From the NCBI GenBank assembly GCA_017853575.1, contig JAFMJI010000004.1, positions 87,176-151,175 of the forward strand: 64,000 nucleotides of DNA, read 5' to 3'. Positions within the stretch are counted from its first letter, which is position 1; each line of letters begins with the position of its first letter. Positions 1 to 8,532 of the stretch are shown one piece after another. This stretch comes from Chitinophagaceae bacterium (lineage in GTDB: Bacteria > Bacteroidota > Bacteroidia > Chitinophagales > Chitinophagaceae). The notes beneath the pieces are model-generated. The model was given only the letters and a program-made list of their open reading frames with translations. It searched no databases and had not been told where the DNA came from. The position numbers and the translations under genes are program-made.

Positions 1-476
1 GGTTGATCAATGTCTTCTGAGTAAACTTGAGGCAATGTTACAAATGCACCTCCATCCATTGGCCAATGCTGTATCAGTGGGATGTCTTGTACATGAATCT
101 CTTTGAAGAAAATTGGTTTTTGAATGGGATTCTTCAAAGGCAATGCGTTGATTGCATGAATACCTGCACCTAGAAGCGAAAGAGGGTTTTTAAAAGCATT
201 GATTGGATCTTGTTTTACACGAATCAGTTGTTGAACATATTCTAGGGAGTGTCTGAAGATGAATTTACTTCTCTCTAAACTTCCAAAAATGTTGGAAGCT
301 GCCCTGTATGATGAACCTTTCACATTTTCAAACAGCAATGCTGGTCCACCTGATTCATAAACACGGTGATGGACAGTGGCCATTTCAAGATAAGGGTCTA
401 CTTCTTCAGTGACTCTTTTTAAATGACCATTTTTTTCAAGATCTAAAAGGCATTGTTCTAAAGATGAATATGCCAT
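1..476 (-). CDS. UbiD-family decarboxylase, N-terminal part (cut by window edge)
   Basis: The minus-strand frame opens with ATG at 476 and stays open to base 1, giving about 158 residues without a stop. The translation begins MAYSSLEQCLLDLEKNGHLK and continues with EVDPYLEMATVHHRV and GPALLFENVKGS, the N-terminal pattern of UbiD-type decarboxylases, which use prenylated FMN. In Bacteroidota such genes are often annotated as menaquinone or aromatic-acid decarboxylases; the substrate cannot be told from this fragment. The catalytic Glu region lies outside the window. The next gene, ndk, is on the same strand with its stop 9 bases before this ATG, so co-transcription is likely. Confidence 0.85.
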   Translation of the reverse strand, partial: MAYSSLEQCLLDLEKNGHLKRVTEEVDPYLEMATVHHRVYESGGPALLFENVKGSSYRAASNIFGSLERSKFIFRHSLEYVQQLIRVKQDPINAFKNPLSLLGAGIHAINALPLKNPIQKPIFFKEIHVQDIPLIQHWPMDGGAFVTLPQVYSEDIDQ

Positions 477-485
477 TTATAGGTA

Positions 486-902
486 TTAAATTCTTTCAAA
501 CGCAGAAAAGAAAAAATTGCCTTCTATTGCAGCATTCTCATCACTGTCGCTTCCGTGAATAGCATTTTCTCCAACACTTTTAGCATAAAGTTTACGGATG
601 GTGCCTTCTGCAGCTTGTGCCGGATTGGTTGCTCCGATCAGTGTTCTAAAATCAGCTACTGCATTGTCTTTTTCCAATATGGCTGCAACAATTGGTCCGC
701 TGCTCATAAAAGAAACCAACTCTCCATAAAAGGGTCTTTCCTTATGTACTGCATAAAATTCACCAGCTTTATCTGAAGAGAGTCTGGTTAATTTCAGTGC
801 AATAATTTTAAATCCTGCTGCTTCAATGTGTTTTAAAATTGATCCTGAATGTCCGGCTGCAAAAGCATCTGGCTTGATCATTGTAAAGGTTCTGTTGCTC
901 AT
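486..902 (-). CDS. ndk: Nucleoside diphosphate kinase
   Basis: This 138-residue cytoplasmic enzyme moves the gamma phosphate from ATP to other NDPs through a phosphohistidine. The family start [10 protein letters not shown] lies at residues 5-14, and the active-site stretch [12 protein letters not shown] contains the catalytic His at residue 116. Length is normal for the family. I chose the ATG at 902: a longer frame beginning at a TTG (914) only adds four residues (MKQI) and sits closer to a good -7 element at 925-932. The gene is divergent from the DHH phosphoesterase and is followed by the UbiD-family gene. Confidence 0.97.
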   Translation of the reverse strand: MSNRTFTMIKPDAFAAGHSGSILKHIEAAGFKIIALKLTRLSSDKAGEFYAVHKERPFYGELVSFMSSGPIVAAILEKDNAVADFRTLIGATNPAQAAEGTIRKLYAKSVGENAIHGSDSDENAAIEGNFFFSAFERI

Positions 903-924
903 AATCTGTTTCAAATTTGGATTG

Positions 925-955
925 CAAAGTTAATGCTACAGCCTCCACCCACCAA
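925..955 (-). promoter_or_regulatory. Predicted ndk promoter
   Basis: On the minus strand a TAACTTTG element (925-932) matches the Bacteroidota -7 consensus TAnnTTTG and is preceded by a TTG (953-955) at a 20-base spacing, within the range reported for this phylum. The element ends 22 bases before the ndk ATG. Confidence 0.6.
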
Positions 956-964
956 GAAAAGCTG

Positions 965-972
965 TACATTTG
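965..972 (+). promoter_or_regulatory. Predicted -7 element of the DHH phosphoesterase gene
   Basis: TACATTTG, a full match to TAnnTTTG followed by C, lies only 8 bases before the ATG at 981. No TTG is seen at the expected -33 spacing. If used, it would give a nearly leaderless transcript. Confidence 0.45.
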
Positions 973-980
973 CGTGGCTC

Positions 981-1988
981 ATGAAGGACATACAATTAGT
1001 ATTCTCATCTTTATCTCCTGCTGACAGTATTGTCATAACGATGCACCAAAAACCTGATCCGGATGCAATGGGCTCCTCACTTGCTTTGTATCATTTTTTG
1101 AAAAATGCAGGTTTTAATGCTCAGGTTATTTCTCCCACCAATTGGGCTGATTTTTTAAAATGGATGCCTGGAATGGGAGATGTTATCGATTTTGAAAATT
1201 CAAAAGACCATGCCAGTGAAATTGTTCAACAGGCAACATGGATTTTCTGCCTCGATTTCAACAATCTCTCCAGGACAAGATTCATGGAAAATCTTTTATT
1301 AAAATCAGCAGCACAAAAAGTGCTCATTGACCATCATCGAGAACCACAACTGGATGTTTTTTCATACGGCATAAGTGACATCAGCAAAAGCTCTACTGCT
1401 GAGATGATTTATGATTTTATCATGTCTTCTGGTAAATCGGATTTAATCAACAAAGAAATCGGCACATGTCTGTATGCTGGTGTAATGGCTGATACTGGCT
1501 CATTCAGATTTCCATCAACAACTGCAAGTGTGCACAAAATGGTTGCACACCTGAAAGGGTATGACATTCAACATTCAAAAATTCATGCTGCAGTTTATGA
1601 TAATTTTCAGGAAAACAGATTGAGGTTCATCGGACATGTGCTCACATACAGAATGGAAATACTATATGAACACAATACTGCTCTGATCGCCATTCCTAAA
1701 TCTGACACACAGAAGTTTCATATCAAAACTGGAGATACTGAAGGACTTGTCAATTATCCACTCTCAATTCAAGGAATTGAGATGGCTGCACTGTTGATTG
1801 ACCGAGATGAAGAACGCAAATGGTCATTCAGAAGCAAAGAATATTTCGATTGCAATACCTTCGCAAGGAAATATTTCAATGGAGGTGGCCATTACAATGC
1901 TTCCGGTGGAAGAAGCCTCGACTCACTAGAAGAAAATGTTGCACAATTCAAGAAAGTATTGAAAGAATTCTCATCTTTACAACAATAA
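981..1988 (+). CDS. DHH-family phosphoesterase, NrnA-like (nanoRNase/pAp phosphatase)
   Basis: This 335-residue protein has the DHH phosphoesterase signature: HQKPDPDAMGSSLAL near the N terminus (metal-binding motif I), the DHH motif in LIDHHREP about a third of the way in, and a C-terminal DHHA1 domain with GGGHYNASGG. NrnA-type enzymes degrade 2-5-base RNAs and dephosphorylate pAp, with Mn2+ in the cytoplasm. I chose ATG 981 because the longer open frame back to 849 runs antisense into ndk and the extra residues do not look like the family. The FKBP lipoprotein gene follows after 7 bases, so the two are probably co-transcribed. Confidence 0.88.
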   Translation: MKDIQLVFSSLSPADSIVITMHQKPDPDAMGSSLALYHFLKNAGFNAQVISPTNWADFLKWMPGMGDVIDFENSKDHASEIVQQATWIFCLDFNNLSRTRFMENLLLKSAAQKVLIDHHREPQLDVFSYGISDISKSSTAEMIYDFIMSSGKSDLINKEIGTCLYAGVMADTGSFRFPSTTASVHKMVAHLKGYDIQHSKIHAAVYDNFQENRLRFIGHVLTYRMEILYEHNTALIAIPKSDTQKFHIKTGDTEGLVNYPLSIQGIEMAALLIDRDEERKWSFRSKEYFDCNTFARKYFNGGGHYNASGGRSLDSLEENVAQFKKVLKEFSSLQQ

Positions 1989-1995
1989 ACAAACA

Positions 1996-2931
1996 ATGAA
2001 AAAATCAAATCTTTTATTTGCTGCCGTTGCAGCTTTATTGATCAGCTCATGCGGACAGCTTGGGTTTGAAAAGACAAAATCAGGACTAGAGTATAAAATC
2101 ATTAAATCAGGTGATGGCGAAAAACTCGAACATGGTGATTTCGTGAAATTTCAATACAAGCTTACCTACAAGGATTCAGTTGTAATGAGTACATATGGTG
2201 TTTTGCCTGCTTTCGATCAAGTGGATAGTGTTGGAAGGTTTCATGACTTCTCTGAATTGCTTACAAAACTAAAAGTAGGAGACAGTGTTGTTACTTATCA
2301 ATATGCTGATTCAATGCAGAAAACTTCTCAATTTGGAATGCCTCCTTATTTGAAAAAAGGTGAAAAACAAATGGCAACCCTTAAAATCATCAAGGTATTC
2401 AAAAACAAAGGTGGCGTTATTGGAAGAGAGCTTGCGTTTGCCGATTATCAAACTGATCTCAACAATTTCAGAAATAAAGAATTGAATGATATCAAGAAAT
2501 ACCTCGACAGCAAAAACATCTCTGCACAGAAAGTAAATAACAGCGTTTATATGGTGATGGAAAAAGAAGGAACTGGAAGGAGCGCAGATTCTGGATTGAT
2601 GGTAGGTGTTAAATACTCAGGAAAGAATTTTGAAGGAAAATATTTTGACTCTAATGTTGATTCAACAAAGCAAACCATGGCACACCCTCTCGAAACTTTC
2701 TATTTTGTTTCAAAAAAAGAAGGTGCCATCCAAGGAATGCTTGAAGCAATCACTTCATTTAAAGTGGGGAGCAAAGGGACTTTGTATATTCCTTCTTCGC
2801 TCGCATATGGACCTCAAGGCAGTATGCCTGTCATCAAGCCGTATGAGAACTTAATTTTTGAGATTGAAGTAGTAGAGGTAAAAGAAGCACCCAAAGAACA
2901 ACCGGGCATGCCACCAGGTGGAGGTTACTAA
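1996..2931 (+). CDS. FKBP-type peptidyl-prolyl isomerase lipoprotein
   Basis: This 311-residue exported protein has a lipoprotein signal with lipobox LISSC (Cys 19). Residues about 30-135 look like a first, divergent FKBP-like domain (EHGDFVKFQYKLTYKDSVV). Residues about 200-295 form a better FKBP domain, with IQGMLEAITSFKVGSKGTLY and the core YIPSSLAYG followed by LIFEIEVVEV. The tail is Pro/Gly-rich (PGMPPGGGY). It probably assists folding of envelope proteins in the periplasm. The repeated FKBP arrangement is inferred by eye. It follows the DHH gene by 7 bases and ends at a bidirectional terminator shared with folP. Confidence 0.88.
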   Translation: MKKSNLLFAAVAALLISSCGQLGFEKTKSGLEYKIIKSGDGEKLEHGDFVKFQYKLTYKDSVVMSTYGVLPAFDQVDSVGRFHDFSELLTKLKVGDSVVTYQYADSMQKTSQFGMPPYLKKGEKQMATLKIIKVFKNKGGVIGRELAFADYQTDLNNFRNKELNDIKKYLDSKNISAQKVNNSVYMVMEKEGTGRSADSGLMVGVKYSGKNFEGKYFDSNVDSTKQTMAHPLETFYFVSKKEGAIQGMLEAITSFKVGSKGTLYIPSSLAYGPQGSMPVIKPYENLIFEIEVVEVKEAPKEQPGMPPGGGY

Positions 2932-2939
2932 ATACTTTG

Positions 2940-2970
2940 AAAAGAGCAGCCATGGCTGCTCTTTTTTATT
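2940..2970. terminator. Bidirectional intrinsic terminator
   Basis: A perfect palindrome (2940-2965; core AAGAGCAGCCATGGCTGCTC) is flanked by A-rich sequence on the left and a T run on the right. It sits between the convergent ends of the FKBP gene and folP and overlaps the last codon of folP, so it can serve both strands. Confidence 0.85.
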
Positions 2971-3793
2971 TTATTAATTGCGTAAACAAGTTAACGATCT
3001 CTTTTGCAGGTTTCACATCGTGAACACGTAAAATGTTTGCTCCTTTCATCAATGCCATCATATTCAAGGCACTTGTGCCATTGAGAGATTCTTCAGCTGT
3101 TATGTTCATTAATTTATAAATCATCGATTTGCGTGATAAACCGGCGAGTAATGGTTTTTTGAAACTTGTAAACTGATGAAACTCCTTTAATAAAGTATAA
3201 TTGTGCTCAATTGTTTTGCCAAAACCAAATCCTGGATCAAGAACAACTTGTTCAATTCCATATGATTTAAACGATTCAATTTTTTTCTCAAAAAAATTGT
3301 GCACATCATTTGTGACATCTGAATAGATAGGGTTCAACTGCATATTATCTGGAGTGCCTTGCATGTGCATGCAAACAAATGGGACATGTAAATTAGAAAC
3401 TGTCTTTATCATATCCAGATCCATTTCGCCACTGCTGATGTCATTGATAATTCTGCATCCTTCATTTATTGCAACATTTGCAACGGATGCTTTGGTTGTA
3501 TCAATCGACATCCAAACTTTTGGATGACTTTTTGAAATATATTGAATCACATCCTTCACCCTTTCTATTTCTTCCATGTCAGATATTTCAATGCTCCCTG
3601 GTCTGGTGCTTCTTCCTCCAATATCCAATATGTCTGCACCATCCTCAATCATTTGATCAACCATTTTTTTGGCTTGATGCAAGTTTTGTGCCCTACTTCC
3701 ACTGTAAAAAGAATCTGGTGTGCAATTGATTATTGCCATGATCAGTGGTTGATCGAAGGTTAGTGTATGATTGTGGGCTGTTAGCTGGTACAT
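2966..3793 (-). CDS. folP: Dihydropteroate synthase
   Basis: This 275-residue cytoplasmic enzyme of folate synthesis joins p-aminobenzoate to dihydropterin pyrophosphate and is the target of sulfonamides. Family motifs are clear: INCTPDSFYSGSR (residues 22-34), DIGGRSTRPG (57-66), VVLDPGFGFGKT and GLSRKSMI towards the C terminus. Length is normal. It is divergent from the DUF1599/DoxX-like pair by 42 bases, a neighbourhood seen in many Bacteroidota. The start at 3793 puts the first motif at the usual distance from the N terminus. Confidence 0.97.
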   Translation of the reverse strand: MYQLTAHNHTLTFDQPLIMAIINCTPDSFYSGSRAQNLHQAKKMVDQMIEDGADILDIGGRSTRPGSIEISDMEEIERVKDVIQYISKSHPKVWMSIDTTKASVANVAINEGCRIINDISSGEMDLDMIKTVSNLHVPFVCMHMQGTPDNMQLNPIYSDVTNDVHNFFEKKIESFKSYGIEQVVLDPGFGFGKTIEHNYTLLKEFHQFTSFKKPLLAGLSRKSMIYKLMNITAEESLNGTSALNMMALMKGANILRVHDVKPAKEIVNLFTQLIK

Positions 3794-3807
3794 GTCATTT
3801 CCTTTAT

Positions 3808-3815
3808 TACATTTG
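3808..3815 (+). promoter_or_regulatory. Predicted -7 element upstream of the DUF1599 gene
   Basis: TACATTTG followed by C matches TAnnTTTG and ends 20 bases before the ATG at 3836. No clear TTG is found at the -33 spacing. Confidence 0.45.
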
Positions 3816-3835
3816 CATCTAGATTACAAATCTCG

Positions 3836-4396
3836 ATGAATTCCACTACAAATCAACAATACGATAAGGCTGTTCTGTCCTGTAAAGATATTTTTATCAA
3901 AAAAACAATAGACTATGGTACTTCATGGCGTTGTTTAAGAATAATTTCCATCACAGATCAGATTTTTATCAAAGCCATGCGCATCAGAACCATCCAAGAG
4001 AAAAAAGCACAAAAAGTAGGGGATGATATCAATGCAGAATTCAAAGGAATTGTGAACTATGGCGTCATTGGATTAATTCAATTAAAATTGGATGATACCG
4101 AACCGCAGGAATTAAATGCTGAAACAGTATCCGTATTATATGATGAAAATATTTCGTTCGCAAGAAATACCATGTTGGATAAAAACCATGATTATGGTGA
4201 AGCATGGAGGGATATGAGCCAGGAAAGCTATGTTGATTTAATTTTAATGAAGCTGAGCAGGATCCGTCAGATACTTACAAATGAAGGGAAAACAATCATC
4301 AGTGAAGGTATCGATGCCAATTTTGTTGATATCATCAATTATGCTCTATTTGGATTGATACTTATCGAAGAAGGTAAGCTGGGACATAAGGCATAA
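3836..4396 (+). CDS. DUF1599 (nucleotide-modification-associated type) protein
   Basis: This 186-residue protein contains two copies of one unit. Residues about 14-85 (IDYGTSWRCLR ... DINAEFKGIVNYGVIGLI) and about 105-180 (HDYGEAWRDMS ... IDANFVDIINYALFGLI) share the DYGxxWR and IxNYxxxGLI patterns. This matches the DUF1599 family, common in Bacteroidota, whose members have been linked by sequence analysis to modified-nucleotide metabolism; the biochemical role is unknown. There is no signal peptide. The DoxX/MauE-like gene follows after 8 bases, and folP is divergent. The pair probably forms one transcription unit. Confidence 0.8.
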   Translation: MNSTTNQQYDKAVLSCKDIFIKKTIDYGTSWRCLRIISITDQIFIKAMRIRTIQEKKAQKVGDDINAEFKGIVNYGVIGLIQLKLDDTEPQELNAETVSVLYDENISFARNTMLDKNHDYGEAWRDMSQESYVDLILMKLSRIRQILTNEGKTIISEGIDANFVDIINYALFGLILIEEGKLGHKA

Positions 4397-4404
4397 ACTT
4401 ATTT

Positions 4405-5508
4405 ATGAAATACATCCTACATATTTTCAGAATCATTGTTGGGGTACTCTTTATATTCAGTGGACTTATTAAAGCGAATGATCCATCTGGATTGAGCTAT
4501 AAAATGCAGGAATTTTTTGAAGTATGGAATTTGACCATGTTTAATGATGCAACATTGGTATTTTCCATTCTCATGATTGCTTTTGAAATCATTGCCGGAG
4601 TTGCGGTTTTGATAGGGTGGAGGTTCGAGCTTTTCAGCTGGTTGTTGTTTGTGTTGATTGTTTTTTTCACATTTCTGACAGGTTATGCGGTTTTTTCTGG
4701 GAAAATTCGAGAATGTGGTTGTTTCGGAGATTGTATTAAACTTACTGCCAATCAGTCTTTTTATAAAGATCTGGTCTTGTTTGGAATGATTGGATTTTTA
4801 TTACTGAACAGAAAATCCATCAAACCCATTTTCAGCAATATTTTTTCAGTTGTTGTTTTATTGCTAACAACAACAGCAAGTTTTGCAATGCAGATACATG
4901 TTTTGCAGCACTTACCATATATCGATTGTCTTCCATACAAAGTTGGTATTGATATTCAGGAGGGCATGAAAGCGCCTGCTGGATCAGTTCCTGACAGCAC
5001 TGTGATCAACTTTGTTTATTTGAAAAATGGAAAAGAAATTGAATTTGATACTGATCATTTCCCATCAGATTTCAATGATTCTGATTATACATTCGTAAAG
5101 CGATATGATAAATTGATTCGTGAAGGAAATGCCAAACCTCCTATAAAAGATTTTGTCATAAACACTCCTCAAGGAAATGACACCACACAAGCAATTTTAT
5201 CTGACCCTAGAGAAATGATGGTGCTTTTCGTGAAGAAGATGGAAGATTATCATGAATGGGTAAATGATTTTAAGGCAGTTACAACCATCATGCAACAGAA
5301 AGGTAGACCGGTTATTGTGATCACATCAGATTTTGAAAAAGTAGCAAAAATTCTTCATGATGAACAAATTGTATTACCTATCTATAAAGGTGATGCTGTT
5401 GCCATCAAGACAGCTGCCAGATCAACTCCAACCTTATACAAAATACAACAGGGTGTAGTGCTTCAAAAATGGGGCAGGCAAGACTTAAAAGAATCAATCA
5501 GAAACTGA
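4405..5508 (+). CDS. BT_3928-like DoxX/MauE-type membrane protein with thioredoxin-like C-terminal domain
   Basis: This 367-residue protein has an N-terminal four-helix membrane domain (about residues 1-135) of the DoxX/MauE type. A cysteine cluster GCFGDC lies within residues 104-110 (Cys 104, 106 and 110), as in redox-associated MauE-like proteins, and is followed by a further helix around 150. The remainder (about 170-367) is soluble and ends in a thioredoxin-fold-like segment (VVTSDFEKVAKIL-type region, RSTPTLYKIQ), but I see no CxxC there. The family is typical of Bacteroidota and of unknown function; membrane thiol redox work is an inference. It is co-directional with the DUF1599 gene (8-base gap). 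Confidence 0.82.
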   Translation: MKYILHIFRIIVGVLFIFSGLIKANDPSGLSYKMQEFFEVWNLTMFNDATLVFSILMIAFEIIAGVAVLIGWRFELFSWLLFVLIVFFTFLTGYAVFSGKIRECGCFGDCIKLTANQSFYKDLVLFGMIGFLLLNRKSIKPIFSNIFSVVVLLLTTTASFAMQIHVLQHLPYIDCLPYKVGIDIQEGMKAPAGSVPDSTVINFVYLKNGKEIEFDTDHFPSDFNDSDYTFVKRYDKLIREGNAKPPIKDFVINTPQGNDTTQAILSDPREMMVLFVKKMEDYHEWVNDFKAVTTIMQQKGRPVIVITSDFEKVAKILHDEQIVLPIYKGDAVAIKTAARSTPTLYKIQQGVVLQKWGRQDLKESIRN

Positions 5509-5590
5509 TTTTCAGTAATTCTGTATTTTGAAATTTTACCTTATTTTCTTAAATTAGGATAGTGCTCCCTCTCACTATAAATCTACTTTT

Positions 5591-6025
5591 ATGAAAAAAA
5601 TTGCCGACATCTTCAAGAGGAAAGGAACGCTCAATATCATTATTTCCCCTGATGAGCCAGTTTTAAATGCTTTGAAAGTAATGGCAGAGAGAAATATAGG
5701 ATCTGTTGTTGTCATGAAGAATGGAAAATATATAGGATTGATTACAGAGAGAGACTATGCCCGTAAAGTAATATTGCATGGTAAGAATTCAACAGAATTG
5801 ACCGTTGGAGAAATCATGTCTGAATATCTTCCGAAAGCTTCATTGGAATCAACCATTGAAGACTGTATGGAGATTATGACAAATCATAATATTAGGTACT
5901 TACCTGTCTTCGAGAAAGATGAGTTCATTGGAGTGGTAAGTATCATTGATGTTGTGAAAGAAACCATTTTTCTGCAGAAGAACACTATTCAAGATCTTCA
6001 GAACTATATCAATTTCGCTGGATAG
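5591..6025 (+). CDS. CBS-domain-pair protein
   Basis: The 144-residue protein consists of two CBS domains and nothing else. The first (about 15-70) contains MAERNIGSVVVMKNGKYIGL and ITERDYARKV; the second (about 78-130) contains IMTNHNIRYLPVFEKDEF and GVVSIIDVV. CBS pairs bind adenine nucleotides and usually regulate a partner; no partner is fused or obvious here. It ends one base before the convergent DUF721 gene, so the two transcripts must terminate in or around each other's coding sequence. Confidence 0.9.
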   Translation: MKKIADIFKRKGTLNIIISPDEPVLNALKVMAERNIGSVVVMKNGKYIGLITERDYARKVILHGKNSTELTVGEIMSEYLPKASLESTIEDCMEIMTNHNIRYLPVFEKDEFIGVVSIIDVVKETIFLQKNTIQDLQNYINFAG

Positions 6026-6026
6026 A

Positions 6027-6311
6027 TCAAACAATTACTACTTCTCTAACTACTTCTTCGCCCATACTTTCATTGATTCTTTGAGCGATTAAATTTTTCT
6101 GGAAAACCAACTCGTTTTTAAGCGGTGCGACTGTAGTATAAATAAATAAAGTATTTTTTCTGATTTCAATTTTGTCTGTGTATTTGCTGATGGTTGGCCC
6201 CATGATTTTCTCCCAATGATCTTCGATTTGAAGCGATTGAATATTCTGCTTAATTCTGCTTTGGTTCAGAAATTGTTTCAAGGCATCCCCCAGCGAAAGT
6301 GCGTCAGACAT
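6027..6311 (-). CDS. DUF721 (DciA-like) protein
   Basis: This small basic protein (94 residues) has the DUF721 pattern: an N-terminal helix (SLGDALKQFLNQSRI), the HWEKIMGPTISKYTDKIEI core, and PLKNELVFQKNLIAQRINE before a short beta C terminus. DUF721 proteins resemble the KH-like domain of DciA, a replicative-helicase loader. It lies 2 bases downstream of recF in the same direction, a common bacterial arrangement, which supports a role in replication or repair (inference). Confidence 0.85.
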   Translation of the reverse strand: MSDALSLGDALKQFLNQSRIKQNIQSLQIEDHWEKIMGPTISKYTDKIEIRKNTLFIYTTVAPLKNELVFQKNLIAQRINESMGEEVVREVVIV

Positions 6312-6313
6312 GT

Positions 6314-7393
6314 TTACAAGTGAATTGTTTGGAAAGGTAAGGAAATATCTTTCATCAATTTTTCAAGTCTGTCTGCATGCGTATCAGTCATAAAAACCTG
6401 CCCCTTGTGTAATGTACATACCCACTCTAACAATCGGTTAAGCCTATACTGGTCGAGCTTTTCAAAAATATCATCCATCAACAAAATAGGTTCATAGCCT
6501 TTGTGTTTTTCTAGCATCTTAAAAGCAGCAAGTTTGCATGCAAAAAGCATACTTTTTTTCTGCCCTTGTGAAGCTGTTTGTTTGAAGGGTAGGCCATCCA
6601 TTTGGATATCAAGATCGTCTTTATGAATTCCTATCGTTGTTCTCTGTAGTACAATGTCTTTTTGAAGTGATTGGATGATGTCTGATAAATAGGTAGTGGA
6701 AGTTGTTGATGCCTCGTATGTAATGATTGGATTTTCATTTTTATCACTCAGATGATGAAAAATCTCTAAAATCATTGGATATAACTCTTCTGTAAAATGA
6801 AGCCTTTTATTTAAGATCTCTGTTCCATGTAAAACAAGTTGCTGATTGTAAACATCAAGTAAATCTGTATTCAGTTGTCCGTCTTGAAGCTGCTTCAAAA
6901 ATTTGTTTCTTTCTAATAATGTCTTGTTGTAGCGGATTAGATGAGTCAAATATTCATGATCCCATTGTGAAAGCAATGTATCCAGGTAGTTTCTTCTTTC
7001 TTCACTTCCTCCGGTGAGTAGTTTGGTATCATCTGGTGCTATAAATACCAAAGGAAATTCTCCAATATGTTCAGAGAATTTGTTGATGTTGGATTGATCA
7101 ACCTGTAGTTCTTTTTTCCCGTTTTCACGAAAGACAACGGCAACTTCTTTTGAAACCTCATTCAATAAAAAACTACCACTAATCCTAAAACCATGGTTCA
7201 TGGAGGAAGAGGATATAGTATCGGGTTTGTTGAAATAACTTTTGGTGAAGCTCAAATAGTGGATGGCATCCAGCAAATTGGTTTTCCCAATGCCGTTGGA
7301 GCCACATATTGCCACAATTCTTTCATGAAAATTGAAGGTAACATGGCTGTAATTTCTAAACTGAGTGAGTTCTATGTGTTGAATGCCAAACAA
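6314..7393 (-). CDS. recF: DNA replication and repair protein RecF
   Basis: RecF (359 residues) is an SMC-like ATPase that acts with RecO and RecR to load RecA at gaps. The N terminus IELTQFRNYSHV is typical. Walker A is GSNGIGKTN (residues 31-39, Lys 37), the ABC signature is TASQGQKKSMLFACKLA, and Walker B is PILLMDDIFEKLD. The frame has no ATG at its head: TTG 7393 is the only start that keeps the conserved N terminus, and a TAA lies eight codons upstream. It is divergent from pdhA and followed by DUF721. Confidence 0.96.
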   Translation of the reverse strand: MFGIQHIELTQFRNYSHVTFNFHERIVAICGSNGIGKTNLLDAIHYLSFTKSYFNKPDTISSSSMNHGFRISGSFLLNEVSKEVAVVFRENGKKELQVDQSNINKFSEHIGEFPLVFIAPDDTKLLTGGSEERRNYLDTLLSQWDHEYLTHLIRYNKTLLERNKFLKQLQDGQLNTDLLDVYNQQLVLHGTEILNKRLHFTEELYPMILEIFHHLSDKNENPIITYEASTTSTTYLSDIIQSLQKDIVLQRTTIGIHKDDLDIQMDGLPFKQTASQGQKKSMLFACKLAAFKMLEKHKGYEPILLMDDIFEKLDQYRLNRLLEWVCTLHKGQVFMTDTHADRLEKLMKDISLPFQTIHL

Positions 7394-7486
7394 AGTGGAA
7401 AATATGGGTAAAATTACAGGTTCACAACCTAAATTTGGGTGTGCAAATCGATTGATTTTCAGCGATCATTTTCAGCAATTTCACAC

Positions 7487-7494
7487 TATATTTG
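7487..7494 (+). promoter_or_regulatory. Predicted -7 element of pdhA
   Basis: TATATTTG followed by C matches TAnnTTTG and lies 29 bases before the ATG at 7524. It lies within the longer open frame that begins at 7383, which argues that frame's first 47 codons are not translated. Confidence 0.5.
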
Positions 7495-7523
7495 CAGATC
7501 TTAAAAAAGACCGTCAACTGATT

Positions 7524-8519
7524 ATGGCAGCAACCAAGTTTACGAAGGAAACATACCTCTACTGGTATGAATTAATGCTTCTTCTTCGCAAGTTCGAAGA
7601 GAAGACTGGTCAACTGTATGGAATGCAAAAAATTCGCGGATTTTGCCATTTGTACATCGGCCAAGAAGCATTGGCTGCGGGGTGTATGACTGCAACACGT
7701 CAAGAGGATCCTTATATCACTGCATACCGTGACCACGGTTATGCACTGGCAAAGGGAATTTCAGCGAATGCTTGTATGGCAGAATTATATGGAAAAGCTA
7801 CAGGATGTTCAAAAGGGAAGGGCGGAAGTATGCACTTCTTTGGAAAGAATGAATATTTCTTCGGTGGACACGGAATTGTGGGTGCACAGATCGGAACTGG
7901 AGCTGGATTGGCATTTGCTGAGCAATACAAAGGAACCGACAATGTTTGTCTTACTTTCTTTGGTGATGGTGCAGCTCGTCAGGGTATGTTGCATGAAACC
8001 TTCAACCTTGCAATGCTTTGGAAACTTCCGGTAATTTTCATTTGCGAAAACAATAACTATGCAATGGGAACTTCTGTTGAAAGAACTTCCAATGTAACAG
8101 ATATATACAAACTTGCTGATGCTTATGACATGCCAGGTGATAAAGTGGATGGGATGAGTCCGGAGGCAGTACACGAAGCAGTTGCAAGAGCTGTCAAGCG
8201 TGCGAGGGAAGGTGGTGGACCAACCCTGTTGGAAATGAAAACGTATCGTTACAAAGGTCACTCTATGAGTGATCCACAAAAATACCGCAGCAAAGACGAA
8301 GTAGAGGAATACAAGGAAAGAGATCCAATTGAAGTCACCAAAGCCAAGCTCTTGAAAGATTTCAAGGTTTCTCCAGAAGTTATAGAAGCCATTGATGAAA
8401 AAATTAGATCAGTGATAGAAGAATCCGTAAGATTTGCTGAAGAAAGTCCATGGCCTGACAACGATGAATTGCTGAAGGATGTTTATCAGCAGGCTGATTA
8501 TCCTTTTATTGTTGATTAA
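7524..8519 (+). CDS. pdhA: Pyruvate dehydrogenase E1 component, alpha subunit
   Basis: This 331-residue subunit belongs to the thiamine-diphosphate-dependent E1 that decarboxylates pyruvate (or a related 2-oxoacid) and acetylates lipoyl-E2. Key motifs are YRDHG (68-72), GGSMHFF (100-106) and the TPP/Mg2+ motif starting GDG (147-149) and ending ENNN (175-178), followed by the phosphorylation-loop region YRYKGHSMSDP. The open frame extends back to 7383, but ATG 7524 gives the usual family N terminus and has a -7 element upstream. The beta subunit and E2 are not in the window; lipA at 58.3-59.2 kb makes the cofactor for the partner E2. Confidence 0.94.
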   Translation: MAATKFTKETYLYWYELMLLLRKFEEKTGQLYGMQKIRGFCHLYIGQEALAAGCMTATRQEDPYITAYRDHGYALAKGISANACMAELYGKATGCSKGKGGSMHFFGKNEYFFGGHGIVGAQIGTGAGLAFAEQYKGTDNVCLTFFGDGAARQGMLHETFNLAMLWKLPVIFICENNNYAMGTSVERTSNVTDIYKLADAYDMPGDKVDGMSPEAVHEAVARAVKRAREGGGPTLLEMKTYRYKGHSMSDPQKYRSKDEVEEYKERDPIEVTKAKLLKDFKVSPEVIEAIDEKIRSVIEESVRFAEESPWPDNDELLKDVYQQADYPFIVD

Positions 8520-8532
8520 TAAATAGTTCCAC

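Noticed and set aside
849..980. N-terminal extension of the DHH phosphoesterase frame back to 849
   Set aside because: It lies antisense inside ndk and adds residues unlike the family; ATG 981 follows a -7 element and gives a normal N terminus.
7383..7523. N-terminal extension of pdhA to 7383
   Set aside because: It overlaps the divergent recF start and contains the predicted pdhA -7 element; family N terminus fits ATG 7524.
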